From Synechococcus sp. HW_metabat.54 (lineage in GTDB: Bacteria > Cyanobacteriota > Cyanobacteriia > PCC-6307 > Cyanobiaceae): 5,140 nt of DNA. The position numbers and the translations under genes are program-made. The stretch lies in the NCBI GenBank assembly GCA_018623675.1, contig JAAZVJ010000088.1, positions 1-5,140 of the forward strand. Reading direction: 5' to 3'. Position 1 is the stretch's first letter; each line of letters begins with the position of its first letter. Of this stretch, positions 1-5,140 are shown one piece after another. The notes beneath the pieces were generated by a model. It had not been told where the DNA came from. It searched no databases and saw only the letters and a list, made by a program, of their open reading frames with translations.

Positions 1-161
1 CATTGGGTTGGAGCTTGCTGCTGCTGGCCGTTGGTCTTGCTTTTGGTGCCGTGTTCTCAGCGCTGCTTGCACCTTCCGTTGGTTCAGTGCTCACGCCAGA
101 GCAGCTTCAATCCATCCCTGCCCTGTTGTTGATGTGGGCGGGAGCGTTGATGTTGGCTTGA
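1..161 (+). CDS. C-terminal fragment of an unidentified integral membrane protein
   Basis: An open frame enters from the left edge (codons counted from base 3) and runs 52 residues to a TGA at 159-161. It is very hydrophobic. One likely membrane helix covers fragment residues 3-23 (GWSLLLLAVGLAFGAVFSA), a short polar stretch follows (LTPEQLQ), and a second helix runs to the last residues (IPALLLMWAGALMLA). The protein therefore ends inside or just at the membrane with almost no soluble tail. The frame has no internal stop and its leucine- and alanine-rich content fits a real membrane protein. I cannot name the family from this piece. It converges on hslO with only 15 bp between the stop codons, and I see no convincing terminator hairpin there. 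Confidence 0.6.
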   Translation, partial: LGWSLLLLAVGLAFGAVFSALLAPSVGSVLTPEQLQSIPALLLMWAGALMLA

Positions 162-176
162 GCCCGCAGCAAAATC

Positions 177-1103
177 TCACTCCGTTGGCTGAGTTTCGGC
201 AATCAAGGCCTTCAGCCCCGCTTCATCCACGTTGTAGACCTCGCTGCAGAAATGACAGGTGAGCTCAGCTCCGCCGTCTTCCTTCAGCATGTCTTCGAGT
301 TCTTCCTTCCCCAGCATCTTTAAGGCCCCCAAGCTGCGCTCGTAGCTGCAGGGGCAAGAGAAGCGGATGGGCTGACTGGGTTCTCCGGCAGGAATCGGCT
401 GGGGATCCAGATCGGGGAAGACGTCCTTCAGGAGCTCCTCGAGATTGTTCTCGCAGGCGGCCAAGCGACCGCTGAAGTCTTGAATTTCTCTGCAGCGTTC
501 CTCAAGCAGGGCCACCAGCGCCGGTTCTTCAGCGGCTTTGGGTAGCACTTGCACAAGCAAAGCGCCGCTGCATTGCAGTCCATCGCTGTTGATTTTCTCG
601 CCAACGAACACCGCTGACGGGGTTTGTTCCGAGTGGAGCAAATAAGACGCCACGTCTTCTCCGATGCCCCCTCGCACCAGCTCCACCGTGCTGCTGAACG
701 GTTCTCCTTTGCCTTCGTCTCGCACAACGTGCAGGTATCCAGTGCCGGCGGCTTCAGCAAAATCAAAGCTGTAATGCCCTTCAGCATCTGCGATGGGATC
801 CAGCTCAAGCGCTGGGTTGCCGACGTAACCGCGCACAGTGCCGTTCCGACCTGCATCCACCATCAGCCCCTTGATCGGCCCATCGGAGCCAAAGCGCAGG
901 TTGACGCGCCCGTGAGTCACCTTCATGGAGCTGGCCAGCAGAAGGCCCGCCCCCATGGCCCGACCGAGCATCACGGTGGTGAGGTACGAGAGGCCGTGGC
1001 GACGGCGGGCCTCTCGGGTGGTTTCCGTGGTGGTGACGGCCACGAGTCGGATGCCGCCGCCGGCTGCGGTTGCCCGGACAAGGCGGTCACTCATGGAGGT
1101 CAT
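177..1103 (-). CDS. hslO: Hsp33 redox-regulated molecular chaperone (33 kDa chaperonin)
   Basis: This 308-residue protein has the usual Hsp33 length. Hsp33 is a cytosolic holdase: under oxidation its zinc-binding cysteines form disulfides, it unfolds in part and dimerises, and it then binds unfolding proteins. The N-terminal substrate-binding domain covers about residues 5-190 and includes the typical stretches [25 protein letters not shown] and GYVGNP. A helical linker (about 193-230) leads to the C-terminal redox switch, where CPC at 250-252 and CHFC at 283-286 give the four zinc ligands C250, C252, C283 and C286. All key residues are present. The ATG at 1103-1101 overlaps the upstream ABC gene's stop as ATGA, so translation is probably coupled. 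A second ATG three codons in (M4) is possible, and no strong Shine-Dalgarno sequence decides between them. The overlap favours M1. The ABC gene and hslO probably share one transcript. Confidence 0.96.
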   Translation of the reverse strand: MTSMSDRLVRATAAGGGIRLVAVTTTETTREARRRHGLSYLTTVMLGRAMGAGLLLASSMKVTHGRVNLRFGSDGPIKGLMVDAGRNGTVRGYVGNPALELDPIADAEGHYSFDFAEAAGTGYLHVVRDEGKGEPFSSTVELVRGGIGEDVASYLLHSEQTPSAVFVGEKINSDGLQCSGALLVQVLPKAAEEPALVALLEERCREIQDFSGRLAACENNLEELLKDVFPDLDPQPIPAGEPSQPIRFSCPCSYERSLGALKMLGKEELEDMLKEDGGAELTCHFCSEVYNVDEAGLKALIAETQPTE

Positions 1104-1747
1104 TCAGCTGCGGCCAATGGTGACAGAGCACGGAGCTGCCCTGCCTGAAGTCGCCAATGGTCACAGTCCCAGTGCTGAAAAAGTTCCGGTTCGTGGGTGA
1201 CCACCATCAGCACCTTGTCTCTCGCTAAGCCCGCCAACAGGGTGAGAACTTCATCGCGAACTGACCAGTCAAGCCCGGCTGTGGGCTCATCGAGCAGGAG
1301 TACGTCTGGTTCGCGAAGCAGCTGCACTGCCAGTGCCAAACGGCGTTGCTGACCACCACTGAGACGTTCAGGTGCCTGTTTGAGATCCACGGCGTTCAAC
1401 CCCACCCGCCGTAGCGCCTGGTGCATGTGCTCGCTGCTCAGCCTGCGGTGCCCAAGCTTCAGTTCCTGGCTCACGTTGAGGCCAAGAAAATGACGTTCAG
1501 GAAATTGGAACAACACACCGCATAACCATCGCCGTTGCCGGCTCGTGAGCGGCTGCCCATTCCAGTGCACGCTGCCTTTGTTGGCTTTCGAGAGGCCACT
1601 GATCACCTCAATCAAACTGGTCTTGCCACTTCCACTGGCCCCTGAGATCAAGACCGGTCGACCGGGCTGCGCCCGCAGGCTCACGCCTTCCAAGACCGGT
1701 TGCTCCATGGTGGCCGGCTGGAAATGCAGCTCCCTCAGTTCAAGCAT
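1100..1747 (-). CDS. ABC transporter ATP-binding protein, ECF/CbiO-like
   Basis: This is a single 215-residue nucleotide-binding domain with every catalytic motif. It has Walker A GASGSGKT (36-43), a Q-loop at Q81 in FQFPERHF, the signature LSGGQ (129-133) followed by QRRLALA, Walker B VLLLDEP (149-155) with catalytic E154, a D-loop AGLD (157-160) and switch histidine H185 in VVTHEP. The Q-loop context FQFPE resembles energy-coupling-factor (EcfA/CbiO) ATPases that take up cobalt, nickel or vitamins, but EcfA proteins are usually near 270-290 residues and this one lacks that C-terminal extension. A cyanobacterial/plastid ABCI-type soluble ATPase, like plant NAP14, is an alternative. No membrane subunit is visible nearby, so the substrate is unknown. 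The gene overlaps hslO by 4 bp (ATGA), and its start at 1747 faces the 95-bp divergent spacer. Confidence 0.88.
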   Translation of the reverse strand: MLELRELHFQPATMEQPVLEGVSLRAQPGRPVLISGASGSGKTSLIEVISGLSKANKGSVHWNGQPLTSRQRRWLCGVLFQFPERHFLGLNVSQELKLGHRRLSSEHMHQALRRVGLNAVDLKQAPERLSGGQQRRLALAVQLLREPDVLLLDEPTAGLDWSVRDEVLTLLAGLARDKVLMVVTHEPELFQHWDCDHWRLQAGQLRALSPLAAAE

Positions 1748-1842
1748 CGTGTGAAGGCTTTGCCAGTTGCTGGGATCCAGTGGTCACAGCTTGAACGATC
1801 AGTTCCCGCCTGCAGCGATGATGAACTGAAGATCGCACAAGC
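1748..1842. other. Divergent intergenic spacer between the ABC ATPase and DUF3531 genes
   Basis: This 95-bp stretch separates two outward-facing genes and should hold the promoters of both transcription units. On the plus strand TTGAAC (1791-1796) resembles a -35 box, but the best -10-like match downstream, GATGAT (1817-1822), sits at a poor 20-bp spacing. I saw no clear promoter on the minus strand, no strong inverted repeat and no convincing Shine-Dalgarno sequence. The promoter role is inferred from gene orientation and not from a clear motif. Confidence 0.4.
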
Positions 1843-2292
1843 ATGGACGTTCGTTTCCGCGAGGTTGACCCCTTTAATTGCTGGCTGTGGCTGCGTTTTT
1901 CGGATGTTCCCAGCCAGGGTGAACGCAACTATGTCGATGGTGTTTTCGACAGTTGGTATGTGATGGGACGTCTTGGTGGGTTCAATGCCGAGAACCTGCA
2001 AGCCCATGAAGCGGGCGAAGACCTCAGCTGGATGAGTTACGACAACGAAGCGGCCTCAGCTGCGATGCCTGCTCTCATGCACAACATGGGTCAGCTCGAA
2101 TACAACCAGCAGTGGGGCCGTTGCTGGATTGATCTCGGTACAACTGATGCATTCGCTCTCGATGTGCTGATCAATGCACTGCGTCAGCTCGACAGCGACG
2201 TAGTGCAACTGGAGGAGTTGCTGGTGGGTGGTGAAAACGAGGATTGGCCCGCGGAAGAGCACCCCGACAGTGTCTTCCCTTCGATGAACTAG
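1843..2292 (+). CDS. DUF3531 family protein, conserved in cyanobacteria and plastids
   Basis: This 149-residue soluble protein has no signal peptide or membrane segment. I recognise it as DUF3531 from conserved stretches: MDVRFREVDPFNCW at the N-terminus, VPSQGERNYVDGVFDSWY (22-39), GRLGGFNAENLQ (42-53), PALMHNMG (76-83), WGRCWIDLGTTDAFALDVLI (91-110) and GGENEDWP (129-136). The family is widespread in cyanobacteria and photosynthetic eukaryotes, which suggests a role tied to oxygenic photosynthesis or plastid ancestry, but I know of no established biochemical function and propose none. The ATG at 1843 is well supported: the conserved sequence begins with it, and an in-frame TGA lies at 1822-1824. 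It ends 9 bp before rsmE on the same strand, so the two are probably cotranscribed. Confidence 0.9.
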   Translation: MDVRFREVDPFNCWLWLRFSDVPSQGERNYVDGVFDSWYVMGRLGGFNAENLQAHEAGEDLSWMSYDNEAASAAMPALMHNMGQLEYNQQWGRCWIDLGTTDAFALDVLINALRQLDSDVVQLEELLVGGENEDWPAEEHPDSVFPSMN

Positions 2293-2301
2293 CTCCGTTC
2301 C

Positions 2302-3084
2302 ATGGCGGAACTGCGTCGTCTGCTCATGGTTGAAGAGCGCCTACGGGGCGCTGCCGATGCGCTGCCGCTCACGGCTGATGAGCGCCACTATCTGCGCCGT
2401 GTTCTGCGTCTTCGGCCTGGCGATGATTTCGCTGTGGTGGATGGCCTTGGCCACCTCTGGACGGCGCAGCTGCTCGATGGGGAGCACTTGTCTCTCCATC
2501 AACCGTTGACGCATCCCCTTGAAACAGCAGAGGCTCCTAGTCCTCGCCTTGGGCTTGCTGTTGTGGGCGTGCGCCGTGGCATGGATGACGTGATGCGCAT
2601 GGCCTGCGAGCTGGGCATCGATTGCATCCAACCGCTGATCTCCGAGTGGCGCACCACCCAGGCGGAGGACAGGCCTGAACGTTGGCAAACGATCTTGACC
2701 GAAGCCGTCGAGCAATGTGAGCGGCTTTGGCGTCCGGAGCTGCGGCCAACGCTGCACGTGGACGACTGGTGGACCAGCCCAGGAGCGACGAGTGCGAAAG
2801 CTCTGGCCACAACCCGCCAGCTCTCGCTGATGGATGTGAGCACCTGGCTGGAGCAGCAAAGGCCTGGGCCGGTTGATGGTGCTCAGCCGCCGGAGGTTTG
2901 GATCGCCATCGGGCCGGAAGCTGGCTGGACCCCCTCAGAACAGGACAGGGCTTTCAGCGAAGGCTGGTCTCCCGTGCAGATGGGAAGCACGATTTTGCGA
3001 ACGTCTACGGCTGCGGTTGCTGCAGCCACGTTGATGACGCAATGGCGATCGACTGTCTGTGAAGCGAAGACGACCGCCTGCTGA
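2302..3084 (+). CDS. rsmE: 16S rRNA (uracil-1498-N3)-methyltransferase RsmE
   Basis: This 260-residue SPOUT-class enzyme is expected to transfer a methyl group from S-adenosylmethionine to N3 of U1498 in 16S rRNA, in helix 44 at the decoding region. The N-terminal PUA-like RNA-binding domain (about 10-75) contains LTADERHYLRRVLRLRPGD (23-41). The knotted SPOUT domain follows: RRGMDDVMRMACELGID (91-107), EAVEQCER (134-141), the cofactor loop IGPEAGWTPSE (203-213) and the knot strand and helix MGSTILRTSTAAVAA (227-241), which matches the family's LG.RILRTETA. Length is normal for the family, slightly above E. coli RsmE. The commoner GPEGG loop reads GPEAG here. The ATG at 2302 was chosen; M9 (2326) is a possible shorter start, and neither has a clear ribosome site. 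The stop (3082-3084) lies at the edge of a hairpin shared with the converging gene. Confidence 0.94.
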   Translation: MAELRRLLMVEERLRGAADALPLTADERHYLRRVLRLRPGDDFAVVDGLGHLWTAQLLDGEHLSLHQPLTHPLETAEAPSPRLGLAVVGVRRGMDDVMRMACELGIDCIQPLISEWRTTQAEDRPERWQTILTEAVEQCERLWRPELRPTLHVDDWWTSPGATSAKALATTRQLSLMDVSTWLEQQRPGPVDGAQPPEVWIAIGPEAGWTPSEQDRAFSEGWSPVQMGSTILRTSTAAVAAATLMTQWRSTVCEAKTTAC

Positions 3085-3105
3085 CCAGCCTGATCAGAGG
3101 CTGGT
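3084..3105. terminator. Hairpin spanning the stops of rsmE and the converging gene; likely bidirectional terminator
   Basis: ACCAGCCT (3084-3091) and AGGCTGGT (3098-3105) are perfect 8-bp inverted arms around the 6-nt loop GATCAG. The left arm starts on the last base of the rsmE stop codon. The stop of the minus-strand gene (3094-3096) lies inside the loop. On the plus strand the stem runs into TTTC, a very short U run, and on the minus strand no U tract follows. It may end both transcripts or protect 3' ends; efficiency is unknown. Confidence 0.5.
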
Positions 3106-3543
3106 TTCGCGCCCAGTGGACGAACTCTTGAACAGCTCAGCAGCCATGGAACGGAAACCGCGCAGGTTGGCGCCGGGACGACGCTTCTGAGGGCGAAGGG
3201 CATTCCCGGGCTGCAGGGCATCCACCGCGAAGGTGGACAGTTTGACCTCGGGACGAGCGGCCTCAGCGGCGGCGAGTTCCGCGGCGATGGCCTCAGCGGT
3301 GGTCAGCGATGGCGCCGCTGGCTTGGCGGGAGCAGCAGGTGCTTCGGCTTGAGGGGCAGAAGCAGCTGAGGGTGCCTTTGCTGCGGGAGCAACAGCGGCT
3401 GCGGTGAAAGTTGCAGGTTCTGCGGGCTTCTCAGAGACCTCTTCCTCGGAAATCTCCCTGACTGGAGCCACCACCGCTGCAGGGCTCGACGGCTTGGATG
3501 CGTCGTCGAGTTCGAGGAAAAAGCGTTTGTTGTTGAACACCAT
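3094..3543 (-). CDS. Unrecognised small protein with an Ala/Pro-rich linker between two end motifs
   Basis: I do not recognise this 149-residue protein. It has three parts. The N-terminus is MVFNNKRFFLELDD (1-14). The middle (about 15-98) is of low complexity: an acidic patch ISEEEVSEKP (31-40), an Ala/Pro/Lys-rich stretch (about 45-78) that is probably disordered, and an Ala/Glu segment (81-98) likely to be helical. The C-terminus (about 103-140) looks folded or conserved: FAVDALQPGNALRPQKRRPG then ANLRGFRSMAAELFKS, which is basic, with RPQKRRPG at 117-124. There is no signal peptide, membrane helix or cysteine. The architecture suggests two binding motifs joined by a flexible tether, which is inference. 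The ATG at 3543 follows a possible -10 box. Coding is supported by the amphipathic ends and by the neat fit between a divergent spacer and a convergent hairpin. Confidence 0.75.
   Translation of the reverse strand: MVFNNKRFFLELDDASKPSSPAAVVAPVREISEEEVSEKPAEPATFTAAAVAPAAKAPSAASAPQAEAPAAPAKPAAPSLTTAEAIAAELAAAEAARPEVKLSTFAVDALQPGNALRPQKRRPGANLRGFRSMAAELFKSSSTGRETSL
3259..3299 (-). repeat. Two direct copies of an 11-bp unit, 30 bp apart, inside the linker protein gene
   Basis: GGCCTCAGCGG occurs at 3259-3269 and again at 3289-3299, exactly ten codons apart and in the same reading frame. On the coding strand both read as Ala-Glu-Ala codons in the segment TTAEAIAAELAAAEAARPE. This could be a small duplication that lengthened the Ala/Glu helix, or codon-biased convergence in a low-complexity region. 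Confidence 0.5.
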
Positions 3544-3544
3544 G

Positions 3545-3599
3545 CCGTGAACTCGACAGTGACCTCAGCTGATTATCCGTTGCGCTGGCCCCTTCACGG
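3545..3599. repeat. Inverted 7-bp arms CCGTGAA/TTCACGG flanking the divergent spacer
   Basis: CCGTGAA (3545-3551) and TTCACGG (3593-3599) are perfect inverted copies 41 bp apart. Each lies directly before one of the two divergent start codons, so both mRNAs carry TTCACGG just upstream of their first codon. The arms could be a shared leader element, an operator pair or coincidence; the short length keeps confidence low. Confidence 0.3.
3572..3577 (-). promoter_or_regulatory. Candidate -10 box for the linker protein gene
   Basis: Read on the minus strand this is GATAAT, five of six bases of the TATAAT consensus, about 28 bp upstream of the ATG at 3543, which would give a 5' leader near 22 nt. 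There is no good -35 element at 16-18 bp spacing, so a true promoter here would depend on the -10 or an activator. It is the most AT-rich spot in the 59-bp divergent spacer (3544-3602). I found no clear promoter for the plus-strand gene. Confidence 0.35.
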
Positions 3600-3602
3600 T
3601 TG

Positions 3603-4388
3603 ATGCTTAGGGCAGTGCAACACAGGCTGATGGGAATTGCGGCTTCAGCGGCGACCACTTGGGCGACGGCATTTCTGCTCAATGCGGGGCTGATTGCATG
3701 GGCTCAGCGACTGCCTTTGCTCACTCGAGCCGGCTGGGTGCATGCGGCTGCTCTGGGCACCGTGCTCTGGGGCTGCCTGGGTTGGCAGGGGTGGATCACG
3801 GTGGTGGTTTACCTGGCTCTCGGGTCATTGGTGACGCGGGTGGGCTTGCAGCAGAAGCAGGAACGGGGCTTGGCGGAAGCCCGTGGTGGCCGGCGAAGCC
3901 CGGCCAATGTTTGGGGGTCTGCAGCTGTCGGTGCTCTTTTGGCTCTGCTGATTGGTGCTGGCTTAGAGCCGCGTTCTCTGCTGCTGGTGGGTTTTGCGGC
4001 CAGCTTTGCGGCCAAGCTCGCCGATACCTTCGGCAGTGAGATCGGCAAGCGCTTCGGTCGTACCACCGTGTTGATCACAACGCTGCGACGCGTGCCCGCC
4101 GGAACAGAAGGTGCCGTGAGCCTGGAAGGCACGGCGGCCAGCGCCATCGGCAGCTTGTTGATGACCCTCGTGGTGGTGTGGGTGCAGCTGGTGCCTGCGG
4201 GGCCTGTCGCCCTGATGGTGGCGGGCGTTGGTTTGCTGGCCACGCTGTTGGAAAGCTTGTTGGGCGCGCTTGTTCAAGAGAGCACGCCCTGGCTGACCAA
4301 CGAACTGGTGAACGGCCTTCAAACTGCCGTGGCGGCTTTGCTGGCCATGGCGGCATGCCAAAGCTTTCAACTGCTCAGCGGAATCTGA
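3603..4388 (+). CDS. DUF92 family membrane protein, VTE6-like phytyl-phosphate kinase homologue
   Basis: This polytopic inner-membrane protein has 261 residues from the ATG. By family (DUF92/TIGR00297) it matches plant VTE6, which phosphorylates phytyl phosphate to phytyl diphosphate. That step recycles chlorophyll-derived phytol into tocopherol and phylloquinone, so salvage for phylloquinone is the likely role here. The signature stretches are KLADTFGSEIGKRFG (138-152), VPAGTEGAVSLEGT (164-177) and LVQESTPWLTNELVN (223-237). The acidic and glycine-rich residues in these loops probably bind phosphate and metal. About six or seven hydrophobic segments are visible, near 15-38, 47-62, 64-79, 106-121, 124-139, 179-197, 199-218 and 238-254, the last few being clearest. 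A TTG codon (3600) precedes the ATG at 3603 and is a weaker start. Its end overlaps the converging sigma gene by 22 bp. Substrate is inferred from homology only. Confidence 0.85.
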   Translation: MLRAVQHRLMGIAASAATTWATAFLLNAGLIAWAQRLPLLTRAGWVHAAALGTVLWGCLGWQGWITVVVYLALGSLVTRVGLQQKQERGLAEARGGRRSPANVWGSAAVGALLALLIGAGLEPRSLLLVGFAASFAAKLADTFGSEIGKRFGRTTVLITTLRRVPAGTEGAVSLEGTAASAIGSLLMTLVVVWVQLVPAGPVALMVAGVGLLATLLESLLGALVQESTPWLTNELVNGLQTAVAALLAMAACQSFQLLSGI

Positions 4389-5140
4389 GCAGGATTGGCG
4401 ATGGCAGCGCTTCGCCGCAGGTCCTCCAGACAGCGTGTGATGGCCCGTCTCACGTTGTACGCGCTTACGCCTTCGGTCGTTGCAATCGCCTGAACCGTCA
4501 TGCCGTGAACGTGGCGGTCGATCAGCCAACGCCTCATCGGGTTCGGTAGTTCCTTCAAGGCTTGTTGTAGCCACTGGAGCTGCGCATCCCCGTCTGCGGA
4601 ATCGGTGGGAGCAAGCAGCTGGTCGATCAGGGCTTCGTCCGTCTGCTGGCCAAGGCTTTGGTCCTGCTGACCGATGCGCTCCTGCAGGCTGAGCAGATGT
4701 TTGTGTTGATGCGCGATTCGGGCTTGTAACCACCGTTCAGGGCGGACCCCAAGGGCTTCAGCCATCTGCCGATCGGTAAGTGCTGCTCGTTGTTCCTGCT
4801 GCCGGCGTTGTTGAAGGCGAGCACCTTGGGCGTGCAAATCACTCAGCCGCCAAGGGATGCGTAGACACTGCTCACGATCACGCCTGTAATGGCGGATCTG
4901 CCCTGTCGCTAGTGGAACGACGTAGCTGCTGATCTTGCAACCCTTTGAGGAATCGAAACGTTCCGCTGCTCGGATTAATCCAAGGTGGGCTTCCTGCAGC
5001 AGATCCTCGTACTCCCCACGGCCTCGGCCCCGTTGGCGTTGGGCTGCGAGATGGGCCAGGCCAAGGTGATGGAGCACCTGCGCATTGCGTTCGCGAATCG
5101 CTTCGCTCACAGGACGTCGCCACTCCCGGCGCAGGCGCCG
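4367..5140 (-). CDS. Group 3 sigma-70 family RNA polymerase sigma factor (SigF/SigB-like), 5' end beyond the window
   Basis: This alternative sigma factor directs RNA polymerase to a set of promoters. Numbered from the GTG at 5110 (247 residues), region 2.1 lies near 5-25. Region 2.2 is YEDLLQEAHLGLIRAAERFD (34-53), the core-binding helix, and 2.3-2.4 continue as SSKGCKISSYVVPLATGQIR (54-73) for melting and -10 contact. Region 3 starts at IPWRLSDLHAQG (85-96) and includes the helix-turn-helix-like LTDRQMAEALGVRPERW (111-127). Region 4.1 is LKELPNPMRRWLIDRH (185-200), and the 4.2 helix-turn-helix for the -35 element is MTVQAIATTEGVSAYNVRRA (204-223). Region 1.1 of housekeeping sigmas is absent. 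The frame stays open upstream to base 5140 with an Arg-rich stretch (RRLRREWRRP), so the true start is probably outside the window and the GTG is only a fallback. No anti-sigma gene is visible downstream. Confidence 0.88.
   Translation of the reverse strand, partial: RRLRREWRRPVSEAIRERNAQVLHHLGLAHLAAQRQRGRGRGEYEDLLQEAHLGLIRAAERFDSSKGCKISSYVVPLATGQIRHYRRDREQCLRIPWRLSDLHAQGARLQQRRQQEQRAALTDRQMAEALGVRPERWLQARIAHQHKHLLSLQERIGQQDQSLGQQTDEALIDQLLAPTDSADGDAQLQWLQQALKELPNPMRRWLIDRHVHGMTVQAIATTEGVSAYNVRRAITRCLEDLRRSAAIANPAQIPLSS
4371..4392. terminator. Hairpin within the overlapping 3' ends of the DUF92 and sigma genes; likely bidirectional terminator
   Basis: CTGCTCAG (4371-4378) and CTGAGCAG (4385-4392) are perfect 8-bp arms around the 6-nt loop CGGAAT. 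The DUF92 stop (4386-4388) sits in the right arm. The sigma stop (4367-4369) lies just left of the left arm, so on the minus strand the stem is coding and is followed by TTGAAAG. No U tract is present on either strand. The stem and loop sizes equal those of the hairpin at 3084-3105. A role in ending or stabilising both mRNAs is inferred. Confidence 0.45.

Noticed and set aside
154..163. GGCTTGAGCC as a terminator between the left fragment and hslO
   Set aside because: The arms are only 4 bp with a 2-nt loop and no U tract, which is too weak compared with the two 8-bp hairpins elsewhere.
8..262. An 84-residue plus-strand open frame at the left edge
   Set aside because: The frame starting at base 3 gives a typical membrane protein end with a stop at 161, while this one gives mixed Cys/Arg/Pro sequence and runs into hslO antisense.
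624..1148. A 174-residue plus-strand open frame across hslO
   Set aside because: It is antisense to hslO, whose cysteine switch and domain motifs are intact, and the translation has no coherent fold signature.
2341..2859. A 172-residue minus-strand open frame inside rsmE
   Set aside because: It lies wholly antisense to a well-supported methyltransferase gene and its translation shows no recognisable domain.
3044..3052. GGCGATCGA as a HIP1 (GCGATCGC) repeat
   Set aside because: It matches only seven of eight bases and I noticed no full HIP1 copy in the window, so it is probably ordinary coding sequence.
3600..3602. TTG as the start of the DUF92 gene
   Set aside because: An ATG follows immediately at 3603 and is the more likely start; the difference is one residue.
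3963..4733. A 256-residue open frame on the minus strand across the DUF92 and sigma genes
   Set aside because: It is antisense to DUF92 and out of frame with the sigma gene, its product is a low-complexity Arg/Gln/His-rich sequence, and both overlapped genes have clear family motifs. It is a high-GC shadow.

Overview
The window looks like a chromosomal segment of a marine picocyanobacterium, most likely Synechococcus. The base composition is GC-rich (by eye about 60%), the genes are tightly packed with weak Shine-Dalgarno sequences, and the content is typical of cyanobacteria: a DUF3531 protein, a DUF92/VTE6-like phytyl-phosphate kinase homologue and a group 3 sigma factor. This assignment is by gene content and is not proven. 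I see no mobile element, CRISPR array, tRNA or rRNA.

Layout from left to right. Bases 1-161 are the 3' end of a plus-strand membrane protein. It converges on a minus-strand pair, an ECF-like ABC ATPase (1747-1100) followed by hslO/Hsp33 (1103-177), joined by an ATGA stop/start overlap. A 95-bp divergent spacer separates that pair from a plus-strand pair, the DUF3531 protein (1843-2292) and rsmE (2302-3084). rsmE converges on an unrecognised small protein with an Ala/Pro-rich linker (minus strand, 3543-3094). A 59-bp divergent spacer then leads to the DUF92 membrane protein (3603-4388). That gene overlaps tail-to-tail by 22 bp with a sigma-70-family factor read leftward from beyond the right edge (5140-4367).

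Most genes are conserved housekeeping functions: redox-controlled protein holding (Hsp33), 23S-independent rRNA methylation of the small subunit (RsmE), prenyl or phytyl phosphate salvage for tocopherol and phylloquinone (DUF92), and transcription initiation (sigma factor). Nothing supports one shared pathway.

I do not see an exciting new system. The best leads are two perfect 8-bp-stem, 6-nt-loop hairpins, each lying across the stop codons of one of the two right-hand convergent gene pairs, which look like bidirectional terminators built into coding ends. Next come the unrecognised linker protein and the lone ECF-like ATPase coupled to hslO.
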